Assembly (NCBI GenBank): GCA_014706295.1
Contig: JACSVZ010000012.1
Span: forward strand, 16,451,255 to 16,515,254
Length of the DNA stretch: 64,000 bases
Direction: 5' to 3'
Source: Lycocorax pyrrhopterus obiensis
Taxonomy: Eukaryota > Chordata > Aves > Passeriformes > Paradisaeidae
Part shown: in pieces, positions 1 through 10,500 of the stretch
Layout: each line of letters begins with the position of its first letter
How positions within the stretch are numbered: position 1 is the stretch's first letter
Program-made: the position numbers and the translations under genes
The notes under the pieces: model-generated
What the model was told of the DNA's origin: nothing
The model's input: the letters and a program-made list of their open reading frames with translations, nothing else
The model's database searches: none

Positions 1-113
1 AAAGATGCCTTTCAGTAAAAATGGTATTTTTAATCATGTGATAATGACTGGCTTCTTGGTTTTGTCCTGCATGTTCCCTGAAAACTGTAGGTGTTTTCTG
101 TTGTCCAAATCAG

Positions 114-216
114 GTCCAAACCACCCAAGAGAGATGAAAAGGAGCGCAAGAGGCGGAGCCCATCACCCAGACCCACAAAAGTGCATGTTGGAAGGCTCAC
201 TAGAAACGTGACCAAG
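114..216 (+). CDS. RNPS1: RNPS1 coding exon: basic linker and start of RRM
   Basis: The acceptor is CAAATCAG and the donor GTAGTA. The exon carries the Lys/Arg-rich linker (PPKRDEKERKRRSPSP) and the first RRM strand with RNP-2. It starts one base before a codon boundary and ends on one. Confidence 0.95.
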
Positions 217-2848
217 GTAGTAATGTCATGTTCCCCTGTAGTCAAGCAATCATGTTCTTCTGTGAGAATATGTGAGTTGCTCCTTCAAAGCTCTCCAGAT
301 TTTTTGGTTACTAGAGAGTTGTCAAGGTGTTACTGTTGGAAATTGTTTCTTTGTGTCCAGATCGATCAGTGAGGAAAATTTTGGTAGGATTTTACTGAGT
401 CAAATACCATGAAGGCTTCTGAGACACTGTAGTGCTTAAGAGGTCTGCCTGTTTTGTCAGTATTCCAGACTTATATCCTGCTTTACTAGGAAGAAAACTA
501 TAGAATTTGGGACAACAGCTGAAATTACCTTGGAGACATAAAGGATATCTGGCAGTTCTTGATAAAGGATCTGCAGAGAGCTGGGCTGGCTTGAGTTTTC
601 TTGGCTACAATGTAGTTTAAAGGTCTTCAGGGATAAAAGGTTTAGGCTGCTGAAAAAATGTGCTGTGGATTTACTGCTCTGCCAGCCAGACCTGGCCAGT
701 GAGTGTGGTCTGTGTCCATAAGGCTTGCTCTCTCTCTCTCTGCAGGATCACATCATGGAAATTTTTTCCACTTATGGAAAGATTAAAATGATTGACATGC
801 CAGTTGACAGGTTAAACCCACACCTTTCCAAAGGTTATGCTTATGTGGAGTTTGAGAACCCAGATGATGCTGAGAAAGCCCTGAAACACATGGATGGAGG
901 TAGGTACTGACCTGCAAGGAGCCTGGGGCTTTTAAAAGTCTTCAGAGCAGAGGGATTTGATCAGAAAATGAGTTAGAGGTGATAGGGATGTCTTTGGTGA
1001 ACTGATCTAAAATACTGTCAGTTTTCAGCCCAAATGGCTATTGTGAGGTTCAGGACAGATTCAAGAAATCACAGAACTATTAAAACTAATACTTTTTTCA
1101 GAACAGTGATAGAATTATTTTAAGTTTATATGAAAACTTTTCCAGGTTAACATCTGAACTGCAGTTTGGTGGGATTAGATTAAGAAGTCTAGTAGTTGTG
1201 TGTGCTTTGTTAGAATAGCCCCTGAGCGGGGGTGTGGAGATAGCACCGTGGACTGATCCCACTTTGGTTGCTTGTGACAAAGCTGTGAGTTGCAGTAATA
1301 CGATGTGTTTATGTTATTGTGGAAAAATACTTACTTCTCCCTGTTTCTATGTTTCCCTAAAAAGGCCAGATTGATGGTCAGGAGATCACGGCCACAGCTG
1401 TGCTGGCACCACGGCCTCGGCCACCTCCCAGACGCTTCAGCCCCCCCAGGAGGATGCTGCCACCGCCACCGATGTGGCGCAGGTCACCCCCTCGCATGAG
1501 GAGGAGGTGAGAGCTGGGACAACGCTTTTCTTTCTCAGTAGCAACTCATTATCGCTGAAAGACCTGACATGAGGACAATCCTGTTGGACTTGACTTTCCC
1601 CTGCCGAGTGACAGTGACACATTTTGGGCATTGGTTGAACCTGGGTTGCAGTTCGTAGCTCCTTAGCTCCAGGGTGCCTGCTCTGGTCTGCACCCTGAGC
1701 ACAGCCTCCGGGAAAGGTCAGGTCCTTCCCAGTCTGTTCCCTGGAGCCCCTTCTGCATAAAGACTTCAAGGTGAAGTGGGAACAGACTCTGGCTGACAGA
1801 ACACTTGTGGCAGGCTGTGCCAGCTTCTTGTTTTTCAGAAGCCCTTGTACCTCCCTCCCTTATTTCTGAATGGGCACATGACCAAAAAGCAGTCCTGTGT
1901 CAGGTGAATGGAGTACACTGGCCCCAAGATGTGATCTGACAGTTGTGCGACTTGGGGCTGCCTGATTGTGCTTAGATAAGTTGTTCTGAGTCTTCAGTGT
2001 TTACATGTCTTCAAAATGTCTTGCTTGTCAGTAGTAACTTGATTGCTGAACAGCTTTGAGCCATGGGTTGAAAAATGAGCAGTCATTACTGTGGCACAAG
2101 ATCCAGGAGGCATCTTGGTCCTCCTTTAAACACACCTTTTGCTGCAGTCTCACAGATTTGTGAGGCAAACAGCAGGTTTGCCATTCCCTCCTTTGTTATC
2201 TTTCCTACTCCAACTTTTACTATCCTGTTAAAGCTGTTAGTATTCTGTGCCTGGAAACTGTCATAGCAGTAGCTGTACTGTTATGACTATTGATTGTAGT
2301 ACTGAGAAGCTTGAAGCTAAACCACTTCTTAAGTAAGCTTCCTCTAAGGAGCCTTCTTGTAATTTGGAAGGGTTTGGATAAATCCTTCCCCTGAATATCA
2401 CCGTTTCGGCAGTCAAAGATGACTTCAGGTGAAGGAGGATCTGATGTAGGATCTGAGCTCATATTCCTTGAGGAGGAAGAGGAACAGTTTCTTGCCTGTT
2501 GTTCAGGTATTAATCATTTTTTCGGGTTCCTGAAGTAGAGGCAGGATAGCCAGCATATTCCTGCTATGTAGTCAGTCCTCTCTGAAGCTGTCTGTGTTTT
2601 GCTCAAGCTCTTTTCCCATGGTGTGTGAGGGATTTTGGCAGGAGGCAGGGAAGTGTTTTTAAAAAGTTGGTAGTTGAGCTGACCAATTACTCGCACCTGT
2701 TGCTTGTCTCCTAACGGAAGCTTTCTGCTCCTTCCCTGCCAGGTCCCGGTCTCCTCGGCGCAGATCCCCTGTTCGCCGGCGATCCCGGTCCAGGTCTCCC
2801 GGACGAAGGCGCCATCGCAGCCGCTCCAGCTCAAACTCCTCAAGATAA
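114..2848 (+). CDS. RNPS1: RNPS1, RNA-binding protein with serine-rich domain 1 (5' part missing)
   Basis: RNPS1 is a nuclear RNA-binding protein of the ASAP/PSAP complexes that associates with exon junction complexes, and it affects splicing and nonsense-mediated decay. Four coding exons are visible: 114-216, 746-899, 1365-1506 and 2743-2848. They join in frame to 167 codons plus TAA. The first base of exon 114 completes a codon begun upstream, so the serine-rich N-terminal half (roughly the first 138 residues of about 305 in human) is outside the window. The joined frame holds one RRM with RNP-2 (VHVGRL) and RNP-1 (KGYAYVEF), then a proline/arginine stretch (RPPPRRFSPP) and an RS-rich tail ending in SNSSR. 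Agreement with the mammalian protein as I remember it is close to residue for residue. The gene reads toward TELO2. No break or frameshift is seen. Confidence 0.97.
746..899 (+). CDS. RNPS1: RNPS1 coding exon: core of RRM
   Basis: A CT-rich tract and CTGCAG precede the exon, and GTAGGT follows it. It encodes the first RRM helix (DHIMEIFSTYGKIKMIDM) and RNP-1 (KGYAYVEF). It ends one base into a glycine codon. Confidence 0.96.
1365..1506 (+). CDS. RNPS1: RNPS1 coding exon: end of RRM and Pro/Arg region
   Basis: The acceptor is AAAAAG and the donor GTGAGA. The exon begins with QIDGQEITATAVLAPR, the last RRM strand, and continues into RPPPRRFSPPRRMLPPPP. It leaves two bases of a codon for the next exon. 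Confidence 0.95.
2743..2848 (+). CDS. RNPS1: RNPS1 terminal coding exon: RS-rich tail and stop
   Basis: The acceptor is CCCTGCCAG. The exon encodes alternating Arg/Ser and Arg/Pro residues (SRSPRRRSPVRRRSRSPGRR) and ends SSSNSSR followed by TAA at 2846-2848. Confidence 0.96.
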
Positions 2849-3825
2849 AGCAAAAGGACTGAACAGCTTTTTACTTTTTAACTTAAATCCCATCAGATGG
2901 AATATTGTACCTTTTTTTTATAATGAGTCTGGGTGAGGAAGAGTGAGAGATAATCCTGGCAGTGAAGGCAACGTAAGAGGAGAGAGCACCAGTTCCTGGC
3001 CAGCAACCTTTGCTGTGAGGCTTCTGGATTCCTGGCATTGAATTGAAATTATTTAAAAATGGCTTTGATTTTAAAGGCTGTAAAAACATCTTTTCCAGAT
3101 AGAGGGAAGGAAAGATGTTTCAGCCTCTCTTTCTCCAGTTAGCAGCTGCTGCTTGGTGATTGTAAACGCTTAGCACGCTGTACAGACCAGCATGTAAATC
3201 TTGAGCTAGTTAGAACCCCAATGAGTAAGACAGTGAGCCACATACCTTGATCTCCAGGTGCCAGCACAGGATTTTTCCAGGTAGCTGGAGCCCGGACCTG
3301 CCTGAGACTTAATTCAGTACAGAATTGTTGCTTTATTCCAGTTCCCCATGATGATTAGTTTCTGCAGAGTAAGGTCTTCTTTAATGCTTACAGCAGGCAA
3401 TAACCACAGAAACAATGGTCCAGCCCAGTGAACGTGACACTATAGAGAAGAAGCTGGAAATCCTAAGAAGTGTTCTGTAGCTGCCCCCTTAAGTGATTTC
3501 TTTCACCTTTTCGTTGAGGGTGTTGGTAAAAACTTCCTACTCAACCCATAGTGAAACAGTGTGAGTGCTTTTACAAATCTCAAATGAGCAACTGAGCACC
3601 AATCCGCTGGAAACTGCAAGGCAGAGAGGGAGGCTTGAAGCCACGATACTGGCTGAATTAACTGGGGTTCACACAGGGACAGGCAAAGAATTTACCACCT
3701 GTTGTACAGTCAATACTATACAGATTTTTTTGTTTGTTTTGTATAACTTTGTATCCTTTTGGGCCATGTTGTGTTTGTACTTGTGTAGGACAAGCAGTTA
3801 CCGAATAAAGCAGTAGGGTTGAGAA
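2849..3825 (+). other. RNPS1: RNPS1 3' UTR
   Basis: This is sequence after the RNPS1 stop with no further coding signal. It ends in a T-rich, GT-rich stretch and the AATAAA at 3804-3809. The exact cleavage site, about 15 bases after the signal, is inferred. Confidence 0.75.
3804..3809 (+). terminator. RNPS1: RNPS1 polyadenylation signal
   Basis: A canonical AATAAA lies about 955 bases after the RNPS1 stop and 205 bases before the TELO2 start codon. No other AATAAA is seen in this UTR. Confidence 0.8.
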
Positions 3826-3829
3826 CAGC

Positions 3830-4500
3830 CGTCCTGCCTCGCTGCGTTGCTGGGCGCAAGGAGGGTGTGGGGGAAAGCCGCGCCGTGCCGTGCGGGGCCG
3901 CTGCCCCTTTAAGGGGGCGGTGCTTGTGTCCCCCCCTTCCGTGGGCCGGCGCCGCTCATTGGCTGCCGCCCAGGGCGGGCGGAAGCGGAGCCGCTGCGCG
4001 CTCCCCTCTGTGCTATGGCGGCGGCAGCGACCCCGCCGGGGCCGGGACTCGCTCTGGGGCCGGGGCTGGAGCCCGTCCTGCGGGAGGCCGTGGCTGCTCT
4101 GGGCCGGGCCGGGGCCGGGGCCGGGGAGGGGCCGGCCGCGGCGCTGGGCGCGGTGCGCGCCGCTCTGGCGGCGGCGGGCGGCCCAGCCGCCCTCGGGGAG
4201 CGGGAGCGGGCACTGTTCGGCGCCTTCCTGCGCAGCCTGGCCCGGGCGCCTGGCGCGGCGCGGCCCGAGGGCGTGTGGCAGCGCTGCTTCCTGGAAGGCC
4301 CGCCCGGCCTTGTCCTCTGCGTCTTGCTGGAGGCCCTCGGCTCCCCGGGGTCAGTCTGGCTCCCCGGGGCAGGCGGGCGGGGGCCCGCCGCGCTGACGGG
4401 CTGGGGTTCCCCAGGGCTGGTCTCGGCGCGCGGGAGGGATGTCTGGGGGTGCCTTTCAGCTGGGCTGAAGTGCGCAGGGGCGCGGAGATGTGGGTGAGCG
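3830..4500. promoter_or_regulatory. TELO2: CpG island and TELO2 promoter
   Basis: GC content and CpG density rise abruptly right after the RNPS1 poly(A) signal and fall inside TELO2 intron 1. The island contains a GC box (GGGGCGG, 3914-3920) and an inverted CCAAT box (ATTGG, 3958-3962), spaced as in TATA-less housekeeping promoters. The start codon at 4015 lies inside it. Transcription probably begins between about 3965 and 4010; this is inferred. Confidence 0.8.
4015..4349 (+). CDS. TELO2: TELO2 coding exon 1
   Basis: It encodes residues 1-112. The exon is extremely GC-rich, with Ala/Gly/Pro runs ([10 protein letters not shown]) that have no close human counterpart, followed by the conserved [14 protein letters not shown] block. 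The donor is GTCAGT, chosen because it alone keeps frame with exon 2. Confidence 0.9.
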
Positions 4501-7500
4501 CGGGCAGCCTTTGCGCTGTCCTGAGTGCCTTCAGACCCCACACGATGCTGTGCGTCCCGCAGAGTCACAGAGCTCTTTCAGTCGTGGTTGTTGAAGGTCC
4601 TGAATGTTTGGAGCCGAGGAAACTGCAGATACAAAGAGATTAAAATCGCTTTAATTAGATTTTTTTTTTTAATCCAGTGTAACAGAGCAGTGGCGATACC
4701 ACAACAGAAAAGCTATAGCACACACATCTTATTTTTACCATTTAAAAGAGGAGGAACTTACAGTTATTTTCTTCCAGCCCTGGCCTTGACCCGAGGGAGG
4801 TCGTTGGGGTCCTGGAGCAGTTCCTGCAGGAGGGCCGGGTGTCAGCATTACTGTGGGAGGTCTGTCAGCAGCAAGCAAAGGCGGGCTGCCCAGAGCTGCA
4901 GGACACCCTGCTCAACAAGATCGTGTGTTTGCCCGAGCATGTGAGCAATAAACTCCAGGGGAAAAACCCACCAGTGTTCTTCCCACAGACCTACTTCCCT
5001 CTCCTGGGTGGTGCAGTTCTCCAGGTGCTGCAGAAGATCTCCAACTCTCTGCGGGGTAAGGCTGCAGGATGACTGTACTGTAGGGTTGCCTTTTCTGAAG
5101 AAATGTTTTGTGCATGGACCCCATAGCTGCTGCTTGAAGTACAGATGATGAGTGTTGCAGAGCCTCACGTTCCTCCTTCAGGCTATCCTAAAAGCATAAA
5201 GTCCCAGTAATGAAGAAGATAGCTGAGGCCTTTTAGAATCTACTGAAAGCAGCAATCCTCCAAGCAACTAAACAGCATCATCTGTTGCTAAAGCTTAGTT
5301 GTGGTCACTTGGTGTGTGCTGAAGGAATTGTTTGGGAGATTTGAGTGGTACTGAATGAACCAGTGGCGTTGCTACCTACCATCGTGTTAAAGTGGGACTG
5401 AGCTGCTTTAGCCTTCTGCCTGTCACTGTAAATGATACTGAATGCTGTCTTGTGCATGAAGGCAGGTAGTGGAGGGAGGAGGAGATGATGCTTAAAGAGA
5501 CAAAGTTAATCTGTGTTTTCGGGATACAACACTTGTGGAAGTCTCTGCACCTCCTCCTGAAAGTTGGTTGGAGGATGCTGGTGACATGCTTGTTAAAGCT
5601 CACGTCTGTTTAATCCCAGGTGGCTTGGACTGCTCCATCTCTTTTGTTTCTCATGTCCTGGGGAAGGTGTGTGTTCACGGAAGGCAAAGTGAGTGTTTTA
5701 CTGTGCTCTTTTGGGGACAGGGAAAGTGTTTTAGTGTATTAGCATGGGAGGATGACCGTGATGATGATCAACGGAAGGAGTGGGAGACCAATGAGTTAAT
5801 TTGGAGCTGTTCTGAGTGGGGCTGCACAGGCTGCCCTCTGCTCTCTGAGGCTGCTTAGCTGTGTCTGGTAGATGTTGGTGCTTTTCTGCCAGTTCATATG
5901 AATGGGACCTGTTCTTTCAAAAACTGATGGAGAGAACATCCTCATCAGGTTGAGAATCAGGATGGGCAGATTCTCATTCTGCCATTTGGGGCATGACTAT
6001 TAAATGCTCTTTTAGGGCTTTTCATGTCTGAAAGTGTTGTAAATATCAGTGTAAGTCCCTGACCACATGTAGTAGCCCTCTTGGTCATCTGGCATTGCTT
6101 AGGACTTTGAAGCCACTGAATGCAGTAGTTAACAGGGGTGGGGAAGAAGAAGAAGAAAGATTTTCTGGGTCTTTTCTGTGCTGAGGAATGCTGGCCAGTT
6201 CCTTAGGCTGCTTAGGGTGGTTATTACCAGTCAGTTCTCCAGTTCTTGTTTGAGCATGAACAAAGAGGAGCAATAGAGCTGGGGAAGGGTCTGAAGCACA
6301 AGTCTGATGAGGAGTAGCTGAGGGGGCTCAGCCTGGAGAAAAGGAGGCTCAGGGGGGACCTTCTCACTCCACAGCTCCCTGACGGGAGGGGGCAGCCAGG
6401 TGGGGGTCAGGCTCTGCTCCCAAGGAACAGGCACAGGACAAGAAGAAATGGCCTCAGACTGTGCCAGGGGAGGTTTAGATTGGATATTGAGGTAAGGTTG
6501 TTCATGGAGCGGGTGGCCAGGCATTGGACCAGGCTGCCCAGGGTGGTGGTGGAGTCACTAAATCCCTGGAGGGATTTAAAAGCCATGTGGATGTGACACT
6601 TGGGAACATGGTTTAGTGTTGGCCTTGGCAGTGGTGGGTCATAGTTGGACTCAATGGTCTTAGAGAGTTTCTCCAACCTAAATGATTCCATGATTCTATT
6701 CTGATTTCTGCTGCAGGAGCAATTTGGAATTGCAAACTGTATGTTGTATTTTTCATGTTGTGAAGATCTTGAAATTCTCAGGTCAGTCTCAGGTGCCATT
6801 GCACCAGTCCTGCCCATCTGGGGTATTTACTGTTTTCTCTTCTGCTTCAGAGGAAATTCTGGGAGTTTTGGTGCCCCACCTGACGGACCTCACCAAGTCA
6901 GACTGCATCTGGCAGAGGATATGCTGGCGGTTGGTGGAATGTGTGCCAGACCGCTGGATGGAAGCAGTGGTCCTTGGTTTTGTGCAGGGAGCACCTGGGT
7001 AAGAACCCTGCTTTCTCCCTGATCCACAGCAAAGGCAGGAATTGTCACAAATACTTGCAGAATCGGTCTGTGAAAGGTGCTGTGTTTGTGTAGGTGGTTT
7101 TTTACACTGCCATTTCCTAAAAGACTCAAGGGATAAAGTAGTTGGTTGTTGCCTCTCAGGGAGAACCTACACCATTTCTTAAGTATCTACATCATGGCAT
7201 GCAGTGGAAAAACAAGTGAAAACATTCTTTGCCCTTACTGGCTCATTGTCTGAGTTTAGAGGTATTCTGGAGACTTGGTTGCAAATAGCTACTCTCAGAT
7301 TTTCATATGATTAGGAGTAGCATGACAGCAATAACATGGATTCCTGATGTTTTGTTGTTGTCTTGTTAGGGCAGATGTCTTGTCCAGATTGCTGGGGAAC
7401 CTGGTTGTGAAGAACAAGAAGGCTCAGTTTGTGGTGACACAGAAGATGCTGCTCTTGCAGTATGGCCACACGGTGAGGACTCTGTGGGGAACAGCAGTGT

Positions 7501-10500
7501 AGTAGTGCTGCGTTTTCCCTGGTGCCAGTGTGGTTTTTAGCTGAGCTCTTACTCTTCCCAAGTAAGGTTTAACTCTCCATTCCAAAATGAGCCCTGTCTC
7601 CCCACCTTTGTGCAGCTGTTCACTGACAGCAGAGTGTAACAGAGGGAGTGGTGAACAGTAGCTTCGAAATCATGGGATTCATGTGCTCTCTCAGGGTTAA
7701 TGGTGATTAGCGGAATTACTGTACTCCTCTGGAACCAAGTGGTTATTTGCACAGAGTCTCAGAATTCTGGGGAGCTGAAGGCATTCAGTTATCTTAGAAT
7801 CTGAAAGAGGAGACTGAAACAGCCATGACCCACCCTCAGGAATAAGAATTAGATCAAAGACATGAGACAAGGACTGTTGGGTTTTTTCATGTGCACCTAA
7901 GTTTGTCACAAGGTCTTAGGAACTGTTCTGTGGCTTGTGATGCTGTTGTGAGAGATGTTCTTTAGACTTCGTGAGTTCTATGTTTGCCTGGGACTGTGCT
8001 GGTTTTCTTGGTAAAAATACTGTACTGTATTTCTGTCATGGTTTTCCATGTATTTCATCAGGAACTGATGATGTGTGTTTGCTTGTTTTTTAAAATTTGC
8101 TTACTTTTCTGTCTCTGAATGCTGTCAACCCTCAGAATGAAGTTTAATGTAGTAAATAAAAACAGACACTTGTCGTTGCTGGATGACAGCTTTATGTCCA
8201 GTTGAAGCAGGAGTTGTGGTTTTCCTTGCAGACGGCAGTGCTGCAGAACCTCCTTGGCTACCTGTCCCTGGACAGCCTCCGGCGCACCTTGTTGCTCAGA
8301 GTAAGGTTCACTGAGTCTCTGATGAGGTGTCTGATGGAGAGCATTCCGCTCTGTGTGTGTCTGGGGGTGCACAATTTTGGTGCTTCTCTCAGACTTTCTC
8401 TTTGCTGTTCATGAGAGTGAGGGAAGCCCAGCCATATCACAAGTGAACTGTGATAAATGAATCAAAGCTTTCTGCACTGCTGGCATTAATTTTTCATATT
8501 TAATTGGTAAATTGTCTTCCAAGTAGCAAAACTAGTGAGGCTTGGATTCTGACAGATGTCCCATGTCCTCTGTCCTTCTCAGCTTCCTCTGTCACCTTGT
8601 TTGTGTGGCTGGGCACATGGCAACAAAAAGTTGGTGGAGAGTTGTCTGTTTACCAAATGGTTGATGTTTCAGAGTCTCTCTCATATACATTTTCCTCAGT
8701 GGGGATGGCAGATATTTTGCCTCTCTGAGTCAGCAGTGTGGTGAAACTTCTATGAAATCTGTATATCTGGAAATCCCTACCATTTTGTCAAATTATTATT
8801 TTTTCCACTGTTTACGTGTTCTAAAATGATCTAGAAGTACTGACAGTTATCTAAAATTGGACTAAACACGGATAAAGCCATATAATACTGTACTGGTTTT
8901 TGATAATAATACATGTTGCTTTGCATATAATATTTATTAATGAGAAATAAACATCAGTTTTAAATTTAAAACCCCATTATATTTAACAACATCTTAAAGG
9001 AAGGTGCAGTTCTTGAGTGGTCAAACAGTACGTTTTGGGCCCTGAAATACAACATTTGTAATTTTTTACTCTCTTTGTAGGGAGAGTAAAAATGTGCTTC
9101 AAAAAATTACCTCTGTATAGAAAAGATCCATTTCAGGCCAACCTGAGTTCTCTGATTCAGGTGCTGCAGGAGCTGTTGGAGACCTGGAGCAGCAGCAGTG
9201 CTGTGAAACACTCTCCAGCTGAGCAGCAGCTGTACATTAGCAAGGCCATCCTCATCTGCCTCTCCCACCTGAAGGAGCCTGAAATTGAGAGCTGCAGACA
9301 AGGTGAGGCTATGTGAGAAGCAGGGCTTAGATTTGTTTAGCAGAGAGTCTTACTATGAGTAGAAAAATACCTTGTTTTGATCGGCAGATAAGCAGAATTG
9401 TCCCATTTTTACTTTGGCAAATGGGGTAACCTGCTGGAATCATCTTAAGCATTGATATGATAGAATTCCAAGTGCATCACTTTAGGTTATGGAACTGAAG
9501 AAGGCCTGACTTTGCCCTCTTACCTGAGCAGTGGTTTAAAAACCCCAAAGTTTTGTCACAGAAAAACAAGGACTGACTGGGACTAGTGGGAGGAATGGTG
9601 TGATTTGTGATTTATAGGCTTAACCTTGGAGCATGGTTGCAGCTCCAGAGAGGCAGGGAAGGTATCTGAGGGTAAAAAGCTGTTAGCTTGGTGTCTGACT
9701 GTCCATGGGCATTCCTCAGTGTGAGGTGAGCAGGTTAGTCACTGACATGGGCCTCCAGTTCTGTGCTCACACAGTGCATAGCACACTGGGGTCCTGGCCT
9801 AAAATCTCTGTTTCTGTTGCAATAAAAAAAATCTGTGCAATGTCTAGAATTACTTCTCTCTCTCTCTGTGTGTGTCTGTGTGTGTGTGTGTGTGTGTCTG
9901 TGTGTGACTTATGGGGGATGTGAAGGTTCACTTCAAGACTTGCTTATCTGTTTCATTCTAGAATTAATTGTTCTTTAAGTGAATAAGTGACCTGATACGT
10001 ACTACCAGTTCTGTAGTTTTATAGTCAGTTTTTTGTCTGACAGCTGTTGGAAAGGTGAGTTTTCTGAGATGAAGGAGGTCAGTCAAACCAGCAGTAGCCT
10101 GCCGGTGAAGCTGGCAACCAGTATTTCCCAAGGGCTGAGAAGTACTTGTGTTGTCTGCCTGTTTGAACTTATCCAAAGTTAGGCAAATATCTGTCTCTAT
10201 GTGATTGTTGTACTGGTCAGAACTTGTCCTCAAAACATTACTTTTTTATTTAAGTGACTCTGAAGTGCTCTAAAACCAAACTAAAGATTGACTTGACTTA
10301 CCATCCTTTTTTGTTTCGGTGAAAACAAAAATATTGCGAATTTAGAATATATTGTAATGTTTTGTCGACTTGGTACCCCAGGAATGGTGTGGGTTTGCTG
10401 TGTTGGTGCTGAAGGGCAGCACTGCCACTGCAGAGAGGGAAGCCACAGTTCAGGGACCCTTTCTATCTATTATTGGGTGGTGAGTGGGTAAAGCTGCTCT

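Noticed and set aside
3819..4643. Overlapping long open frames on both strands across the TELO2 CpG island (up to 274 codons)
   Set aside because: Only the frame starting at 4015 joins in phase to the conserved TELO2 exons. The others reflect stop-poor GC-rich sequence.
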